Source: Candidatus Poseidoniia archaeon (lineage in GTDB: Archaea; Thermoplasmatota; Poseidoniia; MGIII; CG-Epi1). From it: DNA of 64,000 bases. Location: the NCBI GenBank assembly GCA_030748895.1, contig JASMLC010000002.1, forward strand, positions 81,216 through 145,215. The letters run 5' to 3'. The notes beneath the pieces are model-generated. The model saw nothing but the letters and a program-made list of their open reading frames with translations, had not been told where the DNA came from and made no database searches. The position numbers were made by a program, and so were the translations under genes. Shown piece by piece: positions 7,029 through 16,597 of this stretch; positions within the stretch are counted from its first letter, which is position 1; each line of letters begins with the position of its first letter.

Positions 7029-9455
7029 GTGAAGCTGTGGCAATACGTGTTGCGGAGGCTGGCTTTCACCATCCCGGTGATGCTGGGGGTGACGCTCATC
7101 ACCTTCTCGCTCTCGAACCTGATGGGCGACCCGGTCGCGCCCTACGTCACCGAGAAATCAACTCCCGAGCAGATTGAGGAGCTGCGCAAGCTGCACAACC
7201 TCGACAAGTCGCTCCCGGTCCGCTACTTCACCTACATCAACAACCTGCTCCACGGTGAATGGGGCTACTCGCAGACCATCAACCAACCGGTGTCGGATGC
7301 CATCGTGTTGAAATTTGCTGCGACTCTCGAACTTTCGTTGTTAGCATTCGCCGTCGCGGTCGCGACTGCATTACCGCTCGGCATCTTCTCCAGCGTCAAG
7401 CATAATCGCTGGGAGGACCACTGGATTCGGCTCTTCGCGCTCTTCGGCTCGGCGGTGCCAATTTTCTGGTTCGCGCTCATCCTGAAGTATTTCCTCGCCT
7501 TCCAGTGGGGCGACGCGACGCAGCTGCCGCTGGGGTATCGCTACGACGCCATCCTGTGGGACCTCGAAGACCCGATTGAGCAACGCACGGGGCTGCTGCT
7601 GGTCGACGCGTTGCTCGCCGGTTCGTGGGTCCACTTCAAGGACGCATTGATGCATATGCTGCTGCCGGCGACGACGCTGGCGTACGCGTCGATGGCGACC
7701 ACCATCCGGCTGATGCGCGGCAGCATGCTCGACGTGCTCGAGCAGGATTACGTGCGCACCGCGCGCGCCAAAGGGCTACCGGAGCACAAGGTGGTGGTCA
7801 ACCACGCCGCGCGCAACGCCATGATTCCGACCGTGACACTGCTTGGCCTCGCCTTCGGCGGGCTGCTCAACGGCTCGGTGCTGACCGAGACGGTCTGGCA
7901 GTGGCCCGGGCTGGGGTTGTGGGCGGTGACGGCGATGCGCAACCTCGACACCGCTGCTATCCTGGGCTACACGCTCTTCGCCGGGATGCTCTACGTGCTG
8001 GCGAATCTTGTCGTCGACGTGGCGTACGCCTGGCTTGACCCGCGCGTCGAACTGAGCGGCGACGTCGGCCTCGCCGAATGGGTCATCGCCGGGATGGCCA
8101 TCCTGCTGCTCGCCGTTACATGGCTAAGCGTCGACCTCGGTCTCGGCCTGGCCCAGCTGCTGCTCTACGCACTGCTGCTGGGTGCTCTGGTGGGGCTGGT
8201 GTGGCAGCTTCCATTGCGCGCCAGCTTTAGTGTCTGTGGAATTCTGGCGTTTGTAGATGCACTGCTGGCGGAGAGCGTGCTGGTTGAATACATCGCCTAC
8301 TTGATGGCGCTGGCTGCCTTCGGTCTGGTGGCTTTGTGGCCAGGCCATCTGCCGCAACAGGACCATCGCGATTTCCTGGCGCAGTTGCGGGAATACCTGT
8401 GGGTGCCGGCGCTGGCGGCAGGGACCGTGCTGGCGGTCGTTGGAATCTTCCGGGGCTACGCGACCGAGATGGTGCTGTTGTTCGTGCTGTTCGTGCTGGT
8501 GCAGCTGGCCCTGAACTGGCGGGATTTCGTCGCCGAAATCCCGCCGCGCCGGGCCGAGCTGCGGCGGATGGCGCACCAGTTCCGGCGTAACCCGCTGGCG
8601 CTGCTGGGGCTCTTCATCGCGCTCACCATCCTGCTGGTCGCGCTCATGGCGCCATTCCTGGCACCGCTCGAGCCGGGGCAGCGCGACGCGGACCGCATGG
8701 TCGAGCACTTCGAGTTCAACCACGACCTGCAGCCCCCTTGCTACTGGTCCTGCACTGGCGAGCGGGGGGAGGCTGACGGCTACATTCTCGGCTCGACCAG
8801 CAAGGGCTACGACATCTGGTACGGCATCATCTGGGGCAGCCGCACCTCGCTCGACGTAGCGCTGAAGGTTGTCATCAGCGGCACCTTCATCGCCGTCGTG
8901 CTGGGGGTGATTTCGGGCTACTACGGCGGGCGCGTCGATGAAATCATGATGCGCGTCACCGACGTGTTCCTTGCGATTCCGGGGCTGATACTGGCGCTGG
9001 CGATTGTGGCGGTGACCAATAATCCCTCGATTGAATACCTGATGTATGCGCTGATAATCGTCTGGTGGCCCGGTTTCACGCGCATCGTGCGGGCGCAGGC
9101 GCTCTCCGTCCGCAACCTGCCATACGTCGAGGCGGCGCGCGCCGCCGGCGCGAGCGACTTCCGCATTATCTTCCGGCACGTGCTGCCCAACTGCCTGACC
9201 CCTGTCGTAATCGCCGCGACGATGGACATGGGGTCCATCGTGCTGGTGCTGGCGGGGCTGGGCTACCTCGGCTTCGGCGGCGGCCCCGACCTGGCCGAGT
9301 GGGGCAAGCTGGTCGGCTACGGGCAGGAGCACCTGCTGGCGGGCGACTGGTGGGCGTTCTTCTTCCCGGGACTGGCGATTGCGCTCTGGGCGTTGGCGTT
9401 CTACCTGCTCGGTGACGGACTGCGGGATATCCTCGACCCGCGGCAGAGGGAATGA
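7029..9455 (+). CDS. Fused DppB-DppC dipeptide/oligopeptide ABC permease
   Basis: GTG start at 7029; 808 residues, about twice the length of one permease subunit. The N-terminal half (1-340) is a DppB-type permease, with its EAA loop around YVRTARAKGLPE and the typical ending DPRV. Residues about 345-520 contain several extra hydrophobic helices found in neither subunit. The C-terminal half (from RRNPLALLG, about 525) is a DppC-type permease with its EAA loop at YVEAARAAGASDFRIIFRH and the ending LRDILDPRQRE. One polypeptide therefore provides both membrane halves. The gene overlaps dppD by the tetranucleotide ATGA. TTTTTAG at 7001-7007 may be a TATA box. Confidence 0.93.
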   Translation: MKLWQYVLRRLAFTIPVMLGVTLITFSLSNLMGDPVAPYVTEKSTPEQIEELRKLHNLDKSLPVRYFTYINNLLHGEWGYSQTINQPVSDAIVLKFAATLELSLLAFAVAVATALPLGIFSSVKHNRWEDHWIRLFALFGSAVPIFWFALILKYFLAFQWGDATQLPLGYRYDAILWDLEDPIEQRTGLLLVDALLAGSWVHFKDALMHMLLPATTLAYASMATTIRLMRGSMLDVLEQDYVRTARAKGLPEHKVVVNHAARNAMIPTVTLLGLAFGGLLNGSVLTETVWQWPGLGLWAVTAMRNLDTAAILGYTLFAGMLYVLANLVVDVAYAWLDPRVELSGDVGLAEWVIAGMAILLLAVTWLSVDLGLGLAQLLLYALLLGALVGLVWQLPLRASFSVCGILAFVDALLAESVLVEYIAYLMALAAFGLVALWPGHLPQQDHRDFLAQLREYLWVPALAAGTVLAVVGIFRGYATEMVLLFVLFVLVQLALNWRDFVAEIPPRRAELRRMAHQFRRNPLALLGLFIALTILLVALMAPFLAPLEPGQRDADRMVEHFEFNHDLQPPCYWSCTGERGEADGYILGSTSKGYDIWYGIIWGSRTSLDVALKVVISGTFIAVVLGVISGYYGGRVDEIMMRVTDVFLAIPGLILALAIVAVTNNPSIEYLMYALIIVWWPGFTRIVRAQALSVRNLPYVEAARAAGASDFRIIFRHVLPNCLTPVVIAATMDMGSIVLVLAGLGYLGFGGGPDLAEWGKLVGYGQEHLLAGDWWAFFFPGLAIALWALAFYLLGDGLRDILDPRQRE

Positions 9456-10399
9456 TGTTACGCGTCGAGAACCTCGTCACCCGCTTCCACACCTACGACG
9501 GCGTGGTGCGCGCGCTCGAGGGCGTCAGCTTCGAGGTGCGCGAGGGCGAAATCTTCGGTCTGGTCGGCGAGACCGGCTGCGGCAAGTCGGTCACCACCTA
9601 TTCGACGCTGCGGCTGCTCCCCTCGACCGGCCGCGTCCATTCCGGGAGCATTACCCTCGCTGGCGAGTCGCTCCTCGACGCGAGCGAATCGCGCATACGC
9701 GAAGTGCGCGGCGGCGAAATCGCGATGATATTCCAGGACCCGCTCTCGGCGCTCAACCCGGTGATGCGCGTCGGCGACCAGATAGCGGAGGCGGTGCGGC
9801 TGCATGACGACCTCCCCGACGCGAACGCGGTCACCGCGCGCGTCGTCGAGGTGCTGGGGCAGGTGCGGATGCCCGACCCGGCCGGCGCGGCGCGCGCGTT
9901 CCCGCACGAACTCTCGGGCGGAATGCAGCAGCGGGTGATGATTGCGATGGCGCTCGCGGGGCGGCCGAAGCTGCTGATTGCCGACGAGCCGACGACGGCG
10001 CTCGACGTCACCATCCAGAGCCAGGTCCTGCAACTGCTGCGGCAGTTGAAGCAGGAGGCGGGGCTGACGGTGCTGCTCATCACACACGACCTTGGTGTCG
10101 TGGCGGAGCTGTGCGACCGCGTCGCCGTGATGTATGCCGGGACGATTGTCGAGACCGCCCCCGTCGCCGAGCTGTTCAGCGACCCGCAGCACCCCTACAC
10201 GCAGGGGTTGCTGGCGGCGCTCCCGGGCGCCAGCGAAACGCTGGCGCCAGTGCCGGGACGCGTGCCGGACCTGCTCGCGCCTCCGTCTGGCTGCCGCTTC
10301 CACCCGCGCTGCCCGCTGGCGGTCGACCGCTGCCGGGCGGAGGCGCCGGAGCTGCGCGGTGACACGCGACAGGTGGCGTGCCACGAGGTTGAGCCATGA
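9452..10399 (+). CDS. dppD: Dipeptide/oligopeptide ABC transporter ATPase, DppD type
   Basis: This 315-residue ATPase has Walker A (GETGCGKS), Q-loop (FQDPLSALNPVMRVG), the ABC signature (LSGGMQQRV), Walker B (LLIADEPTTALD) and an H-loop (THDLG). The C-terminal oligopeptide-family extension has cysteines in GCRFHPRCPLAVDRC; in some relatives this tail binds an Fe-S cluster, which I infer only by analogy. It pairs with DppF to energise peptide import through the fused permease. The start at 9452 overlaps the permease stop by ATGA; ATG at 9455 is an alternative. Confidence 0.95.
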   Translation: MMLRVENLVTRFHTYDGVVRALEGVSFEVREGEIFGLVGETGCGKSVTTYSTLRLLPSTGRVHSGSITLAGESLLDASESRIREVRGGEIAMIFQDPLSALNPVMRVGDQIAEAVRLHDDLPDANAVTARVVEVLGQVRMPDPAGAARAFPHELSGGMQQRVMIAMALAGRPKLLIADEPTTALDVTIQSQVLQLLRQLKQEAGLTVLLITHDLGVVAELCDRVAVMYAGTIVETAPVAELFSDPQHPYTQGLLAALPGASETLAPVPGRVPDLLAPPSGCRFHPRCPLAVDRCRAEAPELRGDTRQVACHEVEP

Positions 10400-11364
10400 T
10401 ACTGCGCACGCACGGACTGGCGAAGCATTTTCCCATCCGGGATTTCCTCGGCCGCGTCGAGGGGCAGGTCCGTGCGCTCGACGGCGTTACGCTGACGCTG
10501 CCCGAAGGGAAGACGCTCGGTATCGTCGGCGAGAGCGGCTGCGGCAAGACCACGCTGGCGCGGACGCTGCTGGGTCTCGAGACGCCGACCGCCGGTTCGG
10601 TCGAACTGGGACCGGCGCTGGCAGATGGTCTGGCAGGGGACCGGCTGGAGGAGCTGCGGCTGGGCGACTTGCGGCGGCTGCGCCGGCGCATCGGCGTCGT
10701 GTTCCAGGACCCGCTGGGGGCGCTGAACCCGCGCATGCTGGTCAAGGACCTCGTCACCGAGCCGCTGGTAATCCACGGCCAGACGCGGGGGCTGCGCGAC
10801 CGCGCGCGCGAGCTACTCGAGTTGGTCGGCCTCAACCCCGACCACCTCTACCGCTTCCCGCACCAGTTCTCGGGCGGGCAGCGGCAGCGCATCGTGATTG
10901 CGCGCGCGCTGGCGCTGGAGCCGCAGCTGCTGGTGCTCGACGAGCCGACCAGCGCGCTTGACGTCAGCGTGCAGGCGCAAATCCTCAACCTGCTCCAGCA
11001 GTTGCAACGCCGCCTCGGCCTTAGCTTCCTCTTCATCTCGCACGACCTCGCCGTCGTGAAGCACATGTGCGACCGCGTCGCTGTGATGTATCTTGGCCGA
11101 GTCGTCGAGGAGGCGGACGCCGCGCAGCTCTTCGCCAACCCGCGCCACCCCTACTCGCAGGCGCTGGTCAGCGCTACCCCCGAGCTGGACCCCGCAAGGC
11201 GACAGGCGCGTATCGTGCTCGAGGGCGACGTCCCGTCGCCCGCCGCACCCCCCAGCGGCTGCCACTTCCACCCGCGCTGCCCCATCGCGGTCGATAATTG
11301 TGCGGTGGAATACCCCGAGCTGCGCGAGGGCGATGGGTGCGCGGTTGCGTGTCATCTGGTTTAG
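10396..11364 (+). CDS. dppF: Dipeptide/oligopeptide ABC transporter ATPase, DppF type
   Basis: This 322-residue ATPase is the partner of DppD, overlapping it by ATGA at 10396. Motifs are Walker A (GESGCGKT), Q-loop (FQDPLGALNPRM), signature (FSGGQRQRI), Walker B (LLVLDEPTSALD) and H-loop (SHDLAVVKHM). The C-terminal region again carries the Cys pattern GCHFHPRCPIAVDNC. It is the last gene of the peptide-uptake operon; tRNA-Ala follows 38 bases later with its own TATA-like box. Confidence 0.95.
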   Translation: MILRTHGLAKHFPIRDFLGRVEGQVRALDGVTLTLPEGKTLGIVGESGCGKTTLARTLLGLETPTAGSVELGPALADGLAGDRLEELRLGDLRRLRRRIGVVFQDPLGALNPRMLVKDLVTEPLVIHGQTRGLRDRARELLELVGLNPDHLYRFPHQFSGGQRQRIVIARALALEPQLLVLDEPTSALDVSVQAQILNLLQQLQRRLGLSFLFISHDLAVVKHMCDRVAVMYLGRVVEEADAAQLFANPRHPYSQALVSATPELDPARRQARIVLEGDVPSPAAPPSGCHFHPRCPIAVDNCAVEYPELREGDGCAVACHLV

Positions 11365-11371
11365 CGGAGCC

Positions 11372-11380
11372 CCTAAAAAC
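11372..11380 (+). promoter_or_regulatory. TATA-like box for tRNA-Ala
   Basis: CTAAAAACC lies about 27 bases before the mature tRNA 5' end at 11403, matching archaeal TATA spacing. Confidence 0.5.
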
Positions 11381-11402
11381 CGCCCCAAATACCGGCCCAC
11401 GT

Positions 11403-11479
11403 GGGCCGGTAGATCAGCCTGGAAGATCGCCTGCTTTGCAAGCAGGAGGCCGTGGATTCAAATTCCGCCCGGTCCACCA
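11403..11479 (+). tRNA. tRNA-Ala (anticodon TGC)
   Basis: Acceptor strands GGGCCGG and CCGGTCC pair with a G3:U70 wobble, the alanine identity element. The anticodon arm is CCTGC-TTTGCAA-GCAGG and the T arm is GTGGA-TTCAAAT-TCCGC. The discriminator is A, and CCA is encoded at 11477-11479. No intron is seen. An 18-bp palindrome (11392-11409) overlaps the 5' end. Confidence 0.95.
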
Positions 11480-11492
11480 CGCCCCCGCACCG

Positions 11493-12161
11493 CTACCCCT
11501 CGAGCGGGTCCGGGATGCCCGCCGCCTCGAAGCCGCGCCGCCGCAGCAGGCAGGCGTGGCAGCTTCCGCAGGGCGGCCGCGCGCCGTTGTAGCAGGTGTG
11601 CGACAGCGCCAGCGCCGGGAGCGCGCCGACCTCCTGCGCCAGCAGGACCGTCTCGCGCTTGGTGAGCCGCATCAGCGGCGTCTCGATGACGATGGGCGGC
11701 GCGGCGCCCTCGATGGCGGCGTTGATTGCCGCCTGCATCGCGTCGATGAAGGGCTGGCGGCAGTCGGGGTAGCCGCCGAAGTCGGTCTCGCAGACGCCGG
11801 CGACGATGGTGTCGCAGCCGGTGGCGGCAGCGCGGTTGGCGGCCAGCGACAGGAAGAGCAGGTTGCGGCCCGGGACGAAGGTTGCCTCGACGCCATCCGG
11901 CAGCGCCTCGCCATCGGCGTATTGCGCGACCGCGCGCGAAGCGTCGGTGAGCGGCGAGCTGCCCGCCAGTCCCGGCAGCTTGACCAGCTCCCACTCGACC
12001 CCCGCCAGCGCGGCGATTTCGCGCGCCGCGTCGATTTCGACGCGGTGCCGCTGCCCGTAGTCGAAGGTGAGCGCCGCGACCGATTCGTGGCGCGCGAGCG
12101 CCCAGTAAAGGCAGGTGGTGCTGTCCTGCCCGCCGCTGAAAACTACGAGTGCCTTGCCCAT
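11493..12161 (-). CDS. queC: 7-cyano-7-deazaguanine synthase QueC
   Basis: This 222-residue protein starts at ATG 12161, directly before KALVVFSGGQDSTTCLYWAL, the ATP-PPi loop of the adenine nucleotide alpha-hydrolase fold. The C-terminus has the zinc-binding cysteines CYNGARPPCGSCHACLLR. QueC converts 7-carboxy-7-deazaguanine to preQ0, the precursor inserted into tRNA as archaeosine. A QueD-like gene lies 25 kb away at 36904-37266 and may belong to the same pathway. An upstream in-frame start (12203) would add 14 residues that do not resemble the family. The downstream neighbour on the other strand is tRNA-Ala. Confidence 0.95.
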   Translation of the reverse strand: MGKALVVFSGGQDSTTCLYWALARHESVAALTFDYGQRHRVEIDAAREIAALAGVEWELVKLPGLAGSSPLTDASRAVAQYADGEALPDGVEATFVPGRNLLFLSLAANRAAATGCDTIVAGVCETDFGGYPDCRQPFIDAMQAAINAAIEGAAPPIVIETPLMRLTKRETVLLAQEVGALPALALSHTCYNGARPPCGSCHACLLRRRGFEAAGIPDPLEG

Positions 12162-12189
12162 CGTGCTCCGTGGCGGGGATGGCGTGCGG

Positions 12190-14817
12190 TTATAGGAACC
12201 CACGCCGCCACGCGACCCACGCCGCGCTGCCGTTCGCCAGCGCGGCGGCCGCCAGCCCGAGCGTCAGCGCCAGCCGTTGCGCCTCGTTGAGCGGCAGCTT
12301 CCCGCGCGGTTGCCCCTGCCCTTGCGGCGGCTGGTGCTGATTCGCGACCGGCTGCTCTCCGTCGGGGCCTTGCAGGTGCTCCAGGTCAGCGGCGCTCTGC
12401 AGGAAGAGTGCGAAATCGTTCTCGGGATGGTTGTCGGCGCGGAACTGTGCGCTGACCGCGATGCGTTCGCCCGGCTCGAGCGTGACCGCATGCTGGCCGA
12501 AAACCAGCATCACCGTCGCGTTGCCCTCGACCGGGTCGCGCAACAGCGCCGCGCTGGAGCCGCGCAGCTCGACCACCTCGGCGCCCCCGACGTGGACGCG
12601 CCGGTCAAGGAACTGCTGCGGCGTCGCGTCGAGCTGGAAGATGGTCGCCTCGGTCGTCGGCTGCTGCTGCTGCCCGCTGCGGTTCCAGCGCTGCTGCAGG
12701 TCGGTTTCGGCGTCGGCGAAGGCGACCGCGCCCGACGCGATGATGAGCGCTGCGATGGCCAGCGCCAGCCACTTGCCCCGCTCCAGCGAACCGGAAATCT
12801 GCGCCAACCCGGCCGCCGCTAGGATTCCGGCCGGCGGTGCCAGTGGGAGGTAGTAGCGGATGTCGGTGAAGGTATTGGCGAGTACCCACCCTTGCGTCAG
12901 GTAGATGGCGCTGATTGAGCCGAGCCACCATCCCAGCGCGATGCCAGCAGCGGGCTGGCGCCGCAGTGCCAATGCGCCGGGGAATGCGCAGAGCAAGGCG
13001 GGGAAGAAGGCGGCGACGAACTTCGCGACCTGCGGCAGGTTCTCGCGCTCCTGCTCGCCCAGGTTGATGTAGCCGTCCCACATCGAGACCGACGCCTCGT
13101 GCGTCTCGACCGTCAGGTTGTCACCGTCGCTCGAGACCTCGAGCTGGTTGCGCGACTGGTAGCCGGAGTTGAGCGCACCGCCGAAATAGTGTGCATTGTA
13201 GGCGGCGAGCGGGATGCCGACCAGCAGCAGCCCCACAGTCAGCGCCCCCGCCTGCAGCAGCGGGTCGCGCACCGCCGGCCACGCTAGCGCTTCGCGCAGC
13301 CGCCGGGGCAGTTCGCGCGTCCGGCCCGCCGGCAGGTTGAGCCAGCCGATGTAGAGATACGGTGCGCCCGCCATCACGACCGTCGTATAGCGCATCGACA
13401 CTCCCAGTCCGAAGAGCACCCCGCCGCCGAGCGCCAGCAGCAGCACGCTGCGGCTGGCGCCTTCCCGCCGGCCGCGGTGCGCCGCCTCGACCACCAGCCA
13501 CAAGCCGGGCAGCGCGAACGAGACGGCGGCCAGGTCGCCCATCCACTGGCTGAACCAGAGCAGCAGCACCGTCGCGTTGGCGAGCGTGAAGGCTGTCGCC
13601 AGCCACGCCACGCGCCAGCCGCACCAGCGGCGCGCCAGCCCGTAAGTGGCGGCGCCCGCTATTAGCGCCAGCAGCGTGCCGAAGAGCGGTTCGGCGCCGA
13701 GCAGGATGAGCGGCATCAGCGCTGCGCTGGGGCCGGGCGGCCAGTGGTTGACGTAGTGGTATTCGCCGTCGACCTCGGCGATGCCGGATGCCAGCGGCGG
13801 GTCGTAGCCCTCGATAAGCCAGTGGCTCGCCAACTGGTATTCGCCCAGCTCCAGCTCGCGCTCCGCGACCAGTTTCCCGTCGGCGCCGGTCATCCCGAGC
13901 GGCTCCGGCGTGGCGTCCGGCCCGCGCTGCGACAGCTCGACCTCGGCGCCAGCGACGGGGACGCCCAGGGTATCCTGCAGAGCGACGGTCAGCCGCACCT
14001 GCTCGACCACCATCGCGGTGCGCCGCCCCTGCGCGTCGGTCGCCCCCAGCTCGTGGCCGTCGAGCAGCAGGCGCGCGCCGGCGACCGGGTCGCCGTCACG
14101 CTCGACCCGCAGCGTGCCGCGCTTCGCCCCCAAATCGCCCAGCGCCAGCCGCCCCTGCGCGTCGGTCTCGCCGCGCGGTTGGCCGTTGAAGCGCACCGTG
14201 AGCCCTTCGCGGTCGCCCTCCAGCTGCACCTCGAGCAGCCCGCCCAGCGTGCGGTCGGTCAGGAACTCGATGCTCGCCAGCGACGCAATGCCGTAGCGCA
14301 CGGCGTTGCCGAGCGGCACCTCCAGCAGCGTGCGGTAGACCACGCTCTGGCCGTCGCGCGACGCGCGCACCTCGAGCGGCGGGTTGCCGGCCGGGAGCCC
14401 GCGCAGCTCTGCGCCGCCGTCGGCGTCGGTGACGGCCGTGAGTGCGCCTTGTGGGCGCGGGATGCTGACGCTGGCGTTGACCGCCGGCGCGCCGTCGTTG
14501 AACGCCACGCTGACGCGCAGGTCGTCGTCGAGCCCGTCGGGGTCGAGCGCGACGATTTCCCACGCCACCTGCAGCGGCGGCACTCCGCTATCGATGGAGA
14601 TTGCCTCTTCGTCACGGTGGTCGCCGTTGGCCAGTTGCAGCGGCAGCGACCAGTATCCGTCAAGGTAGAGTTCGGCCCACGGGTAGTAGCCCTCCTCGTC
14701 CTTCAGGTGCCCCGCCGCGACCAGGTCGTGCGGCTGCGCGAGCATCCAGCCCGTCAGGAGCAGGAACGCCAGTACCAGCAGCGCCAGCGCCGGCCGCTCG
14801 CGGTCCAGCCTGCTCAT
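12190..14817 (-). CDS. GT-C fold membrane glycosyltransferase (PMT/ArnT-like) with inserted beta-sandwich domains
   Basis: About 875 residues from ATG 14817; a GTG at 14835 sits closer to a TATA-like GATATTTA (about 14856) and is an alternative start. The first helix is followed by [11 protein letters not shown], resembling the catalytic acidic motif in the first external loop of GT-C enzymes. About 330 residues of external beta domains follow, with repeated small modules ([36 protein letters not shown]) like carboxypeptidase regulatory-like folds. Some ten membrane helices come next, then an external domain and a final helix ([15 protein letters not shown]) with a basic end. It probably transfers sugar from a polyprenyl-phosphate donor to surface glycans or proteins; the acceptor is unknown. 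Confidence 0.75.
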   Translation of the reverse strand: MSRLDRERPALALLVLAFLLLTGWMLAQPHDLVAAGHLKDEEGYYPWAELYLDGYWSLPLQLANGDHRDEEAISIDSGVPPLQVAWEIVALDPDGLDDDLRVSVAFNDGAPAVNASVSIPRPQGALTAVTDADGGAELRGLPAGNPPLEVRASRDGQSVVYRTLLEVPLGNAVRYGIASLASIEFLTDRTLGGLLEVQLEGDREGLTVRFNGQPRGETDAQGRLALGDLGAKRGTLRVERDGDPVAGARLLLDGHELGATDAQGRRTAMVVEQVRLTVALQDTLGVPVAGAEVELSQRGPDATPEPLGMTGADGKLVAERELELGEYQLASHWLIEGYDPPLASGIAEVDGEYHYVNHWPPGPSAALMPLILLGAEPLFGTLLALIAGAATYGLARRWCGWRVAWLATAFTLANATVLLLWFSQWMGDLAAVSFALPGLWLVVEAAHRGRREGASRSVLLLALGGGVLFGLGVSMRYTTVVMAGAPYLYIGWLNLPAGRTRELPRRLREALAWPAVRDPLLQAGALTVGLLLVGIPLAAYNAHYFGGALNSGYQSRNQLEVSSDGDNLTVETHEASVSMWDGYINLGEQERENLPQVAKFVAAFFPALLCAFPGALALRRQPAAGIALGWWLGSISAIYLTQGWVLANTFTDIRYYLPLAPPAGILAAAGLAQISGSLERGKWLALAIAALIIASGAVAFADAETDLQQRWNRSGQQQQPTTEATIFQLDATPQQFLDRRVHVGGAEVVELRGSSAALLRDPVEGNATVMLVFGQHAVTLEPGERIAVSAQFRADNHPENDFALFLQSAADLEHLQGPDGEQPVANQHQPPQGQGQPRGKLPLNEAQRLALTLGLAAAALANGSAAWVAWRRGFL

Positions 14818-14934
14818 CGCCGTGCGGAGTTCCACGCGGTCGGAGCCGCCGCGCGATATTTAGGAGTCGTGCAGCCTTACCGGGCGCTGAATAGTAATAA
14901 CCGCCACCGCTCGCCGCGCGTGACCACGCCGGAA

Positions 14935-15588
14935 ATGCAGCCGCTCGACTTCCGCGAACTGCCGCTGGAGGAGATGCAGACGCGCGTCAGTGATTTCGTC
15001 GCCGACCTGCGTCGCCGCCGCACGGTGCGCCACTTCACGGACCGGGCGGTACCGCGCACGCTCATCGAGGAGTGCCTGCGTGCCGCCAACTCGGCGCCGA
15101 GCGGCGCCAACCGGCAGCCGTGGCACTTCGTCGCGGTCGGCGACGCCGGGACGAAATCGTGCATCCGCACGGCGGCCGAGGCGGAGGAGCGCGAGTTCTA
15201 CCACGGACGCGCACCCGACGAGTGGCTCGACGCGCTGGAGGTGCTGGGCACCGATGAGCACAAGCCGTTCCTCGAGGTAGCGCCGTGGCTCATCGTCATC
15301 TTCGCCGAAACGTATGGCGTCGCGGACGACGGGGAAAAAATAAAAAACTACTACGTGCCGGAGTCGGTCGGCATCGCCACTGGCTTCCTGATTGCGGCGC
15401 TCCACCGCGCCGGGCTGGCGACGCTGACGCACACGCCCAGCCCGATGGGGTTCCTGCGCGACATCCTCGGCCGCGGGGAGCACGAGCGCGCGTTCCTGAT
15501 TCTCGTGACGGGCTACCCCGCCGGCGACGCACAGGTACCGGCGCTCGCGAAGAAGAGGCTGGCCGACGTCGCCAGCTTCGTCGAGTAG
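14935..15588 (+). CDS. Nitroreductase-family FMN oxidoreductase
   Basis: This 217-residue protein starts at ATG 14935 (in-frame GTG at 14920 is an alternative). The nitroreductase FMN-binding motifs are [12 protein letters not shown] near the N-terminus, [17 protein letters not shown], a central [23 protein letters not shown], and [16 protein letters not shown]. It would reduce nitro compounds, flavins or quinones with NAD(P)H; iodotyrosine deiodinase-like or BluB-like activities cannot be excluded. The long upstream extension of the frame is antisense to the glycosyltransferase and is not coding. It ends 9 bases from the convergent DUF3592-like gene. Confidence 0.9.
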   Translation: MQPLDFRELPLEEMQTRVSDFVADLRRRRTVRHFTDRAVPRTLIEECLRAANSAPSGANRQPWHFVAVGDAGTKSCIRTAAEAEEREFYHGRAPDEWLDALEVLGTDEHKPFLEVAPWLIVIFAETYGVADDGEKIKNYYVPESVGIATGFLIAALHRAGLATLTHTPSPMGFLRDILGRGEHERAFLILVTGYPAGDAQVPALAKKRLADVASFVE

Positions 15589-15597
15589 CGCGCCCGG

Positions 15598-16470
15598 CTA
15601 CCGCTTGCGCGAGCGGGTGCGGGTGGAGCGGCTGCGCGAACGCCTGACGGGCGAGCGACCGCGGCGTGAGCGGCGGTGGCCGAAACGGCCCCCGAACATC
15701 CGGCCGGGCCGGCCCCAGCCCCACCTTCGTCCTGACCCGAAGTTGCCGCTGCGGAGCTGGAAAAAGAGGCCCACGATGATGAGTATGACGATAACCGGCA
15801 GGACGCAGAACAGCGCCGCGTAGCCTGCATCCGGCCCGTTTACGATGAAATTTTCATCCGGGTCGTCCGGGTTGTAGTGGACGGTGACCGTTCCGTTGAC
15901 CACGTACCGCCCCTCCAGCTCGGACTGGCACTCGCTCTCGCCGTATTCGCCGTCGACAACCTCCGAGCCGCGGTAGGTGCGGTTGGCGAGGGTGAAGTTG
16001 TAGCTGACGTCGATTTCGCACCAGAAGGTCTCGGTGCACTCGTTGTCGTCATAGTAGCCGTCGTCGTCGCGGTCGGTGCACTCCTCGTCGAAGCCGTCCT
16101 CGTAGAGAGTCTCCGACACCAGCCCCGCCGCGGTGGGCCAGCTGGCGACGTCATCGGCGTTCTGGAAATACAGGTAGGCACCGAACAGCCCGCTGCCGAC
16201 CAGCAGCAACAGGACGACCGCAGCGCCGATGACGAGGTTCCGGTCCGAAGATGAGCCGCCCCCGGAATCGGCAGGGGCACTGGGCGGCGCGGAGCCGGAC
16301 TCCGCGCCGCCGAAATATTCTGTGTCGGACATGTAGGTGTCGTCATCAGTCCCCTTGCGCCACTCCTCGTATTCCTTGCTGTCGAGCGCAATCGACTCTT
16401 CCTCGTCATCGGCGGGCTTGCGCGGCTTTCCGCTGTCGTGCGAAACCCAGCCTTCGTCGTCGCTTGCCAT
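15598..16470 (-). CDS. Two-helix membrane protein with DUF3592-like external domain and RS-rich tail
   Basis: The protein has 290 residues. An acidic cytoplasmic N-terminus (about 80 residues) precedes helix 1 (LVIGAAVVLLLLVGSGLFGAYL). An external domain beginning SWPTAAGLVSETLYEDG and ending VNGTVTVHYNPDDPDENFIV follows, then helix 2. The W-x-G start and the Val-x-Val-x-Tyr-Asn-Pro-x-x-Pro strand match DUF3592 proteins of unknown function. Four cysteines in the external part may form disulfides. The last 45 residues are extremely Arg/Ser rich (RRSRSRSTRTRSRKR). A TATA-like CTATACC lies about 26 bases before the ATG. Confidence 0.75.
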   Translation of the reverse strand: MASDDEGWVSHDSGKPRKPADDEEESIALDSKEYEEWRKGTDDDTYMSDTEYFGGAESGSAPPSAPADSGGGSSSDRNLVIGAAVVLLLLVGSGLFGAYLYFQNADDVASWPTAAGLVSETLYEDGFDEECTDRDDDGYYDDNECTETFWCEIDVSYNFTLANRTYRGSEVVDGEYGESECQSELEGRYVVNGTVTVHYNPDDPDENFIVNGPDAGYAALFCVLPVIVILIIVGLFFQLRSGNFGSGRRWGWGRPGRMFGGRFGHRRSRRGRSPVRRSRSRSTRTRSRKR

Positions 16471-16568
16471 GTTCGTTTTCCCCGGCCCAGCCCGGTATAG
16501 CAGGAGCCAGATAACCGCTATTTAACGCTAATACGATAATTCCCGTTCAAAATATTTTGTGAAACGCA

Positions 16569-16577
16569 CTTATATAT
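16569..16577 (+). promoter_or_regulatory. TATA box for the Asp/Cys-repeat lipoprotein
   Basis: CTTATATAT is centred 25 bases before ATG 16598. It decides that start over the GTG at 16559 and implies a leaderless mRNA. Confidence 0.65.
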
Positions 16578-16597
16578 GGCGACCACGTCCGAAACCC

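Noticed and set aside
13744..14934. Long N-terminal extension of the nitroreductase frame
   Set aside because: It is antisense to the glycosyltransferase gene, lacks any nitroreductase similarity and has low-complexity composition. The family starts near the ATG at 14935.
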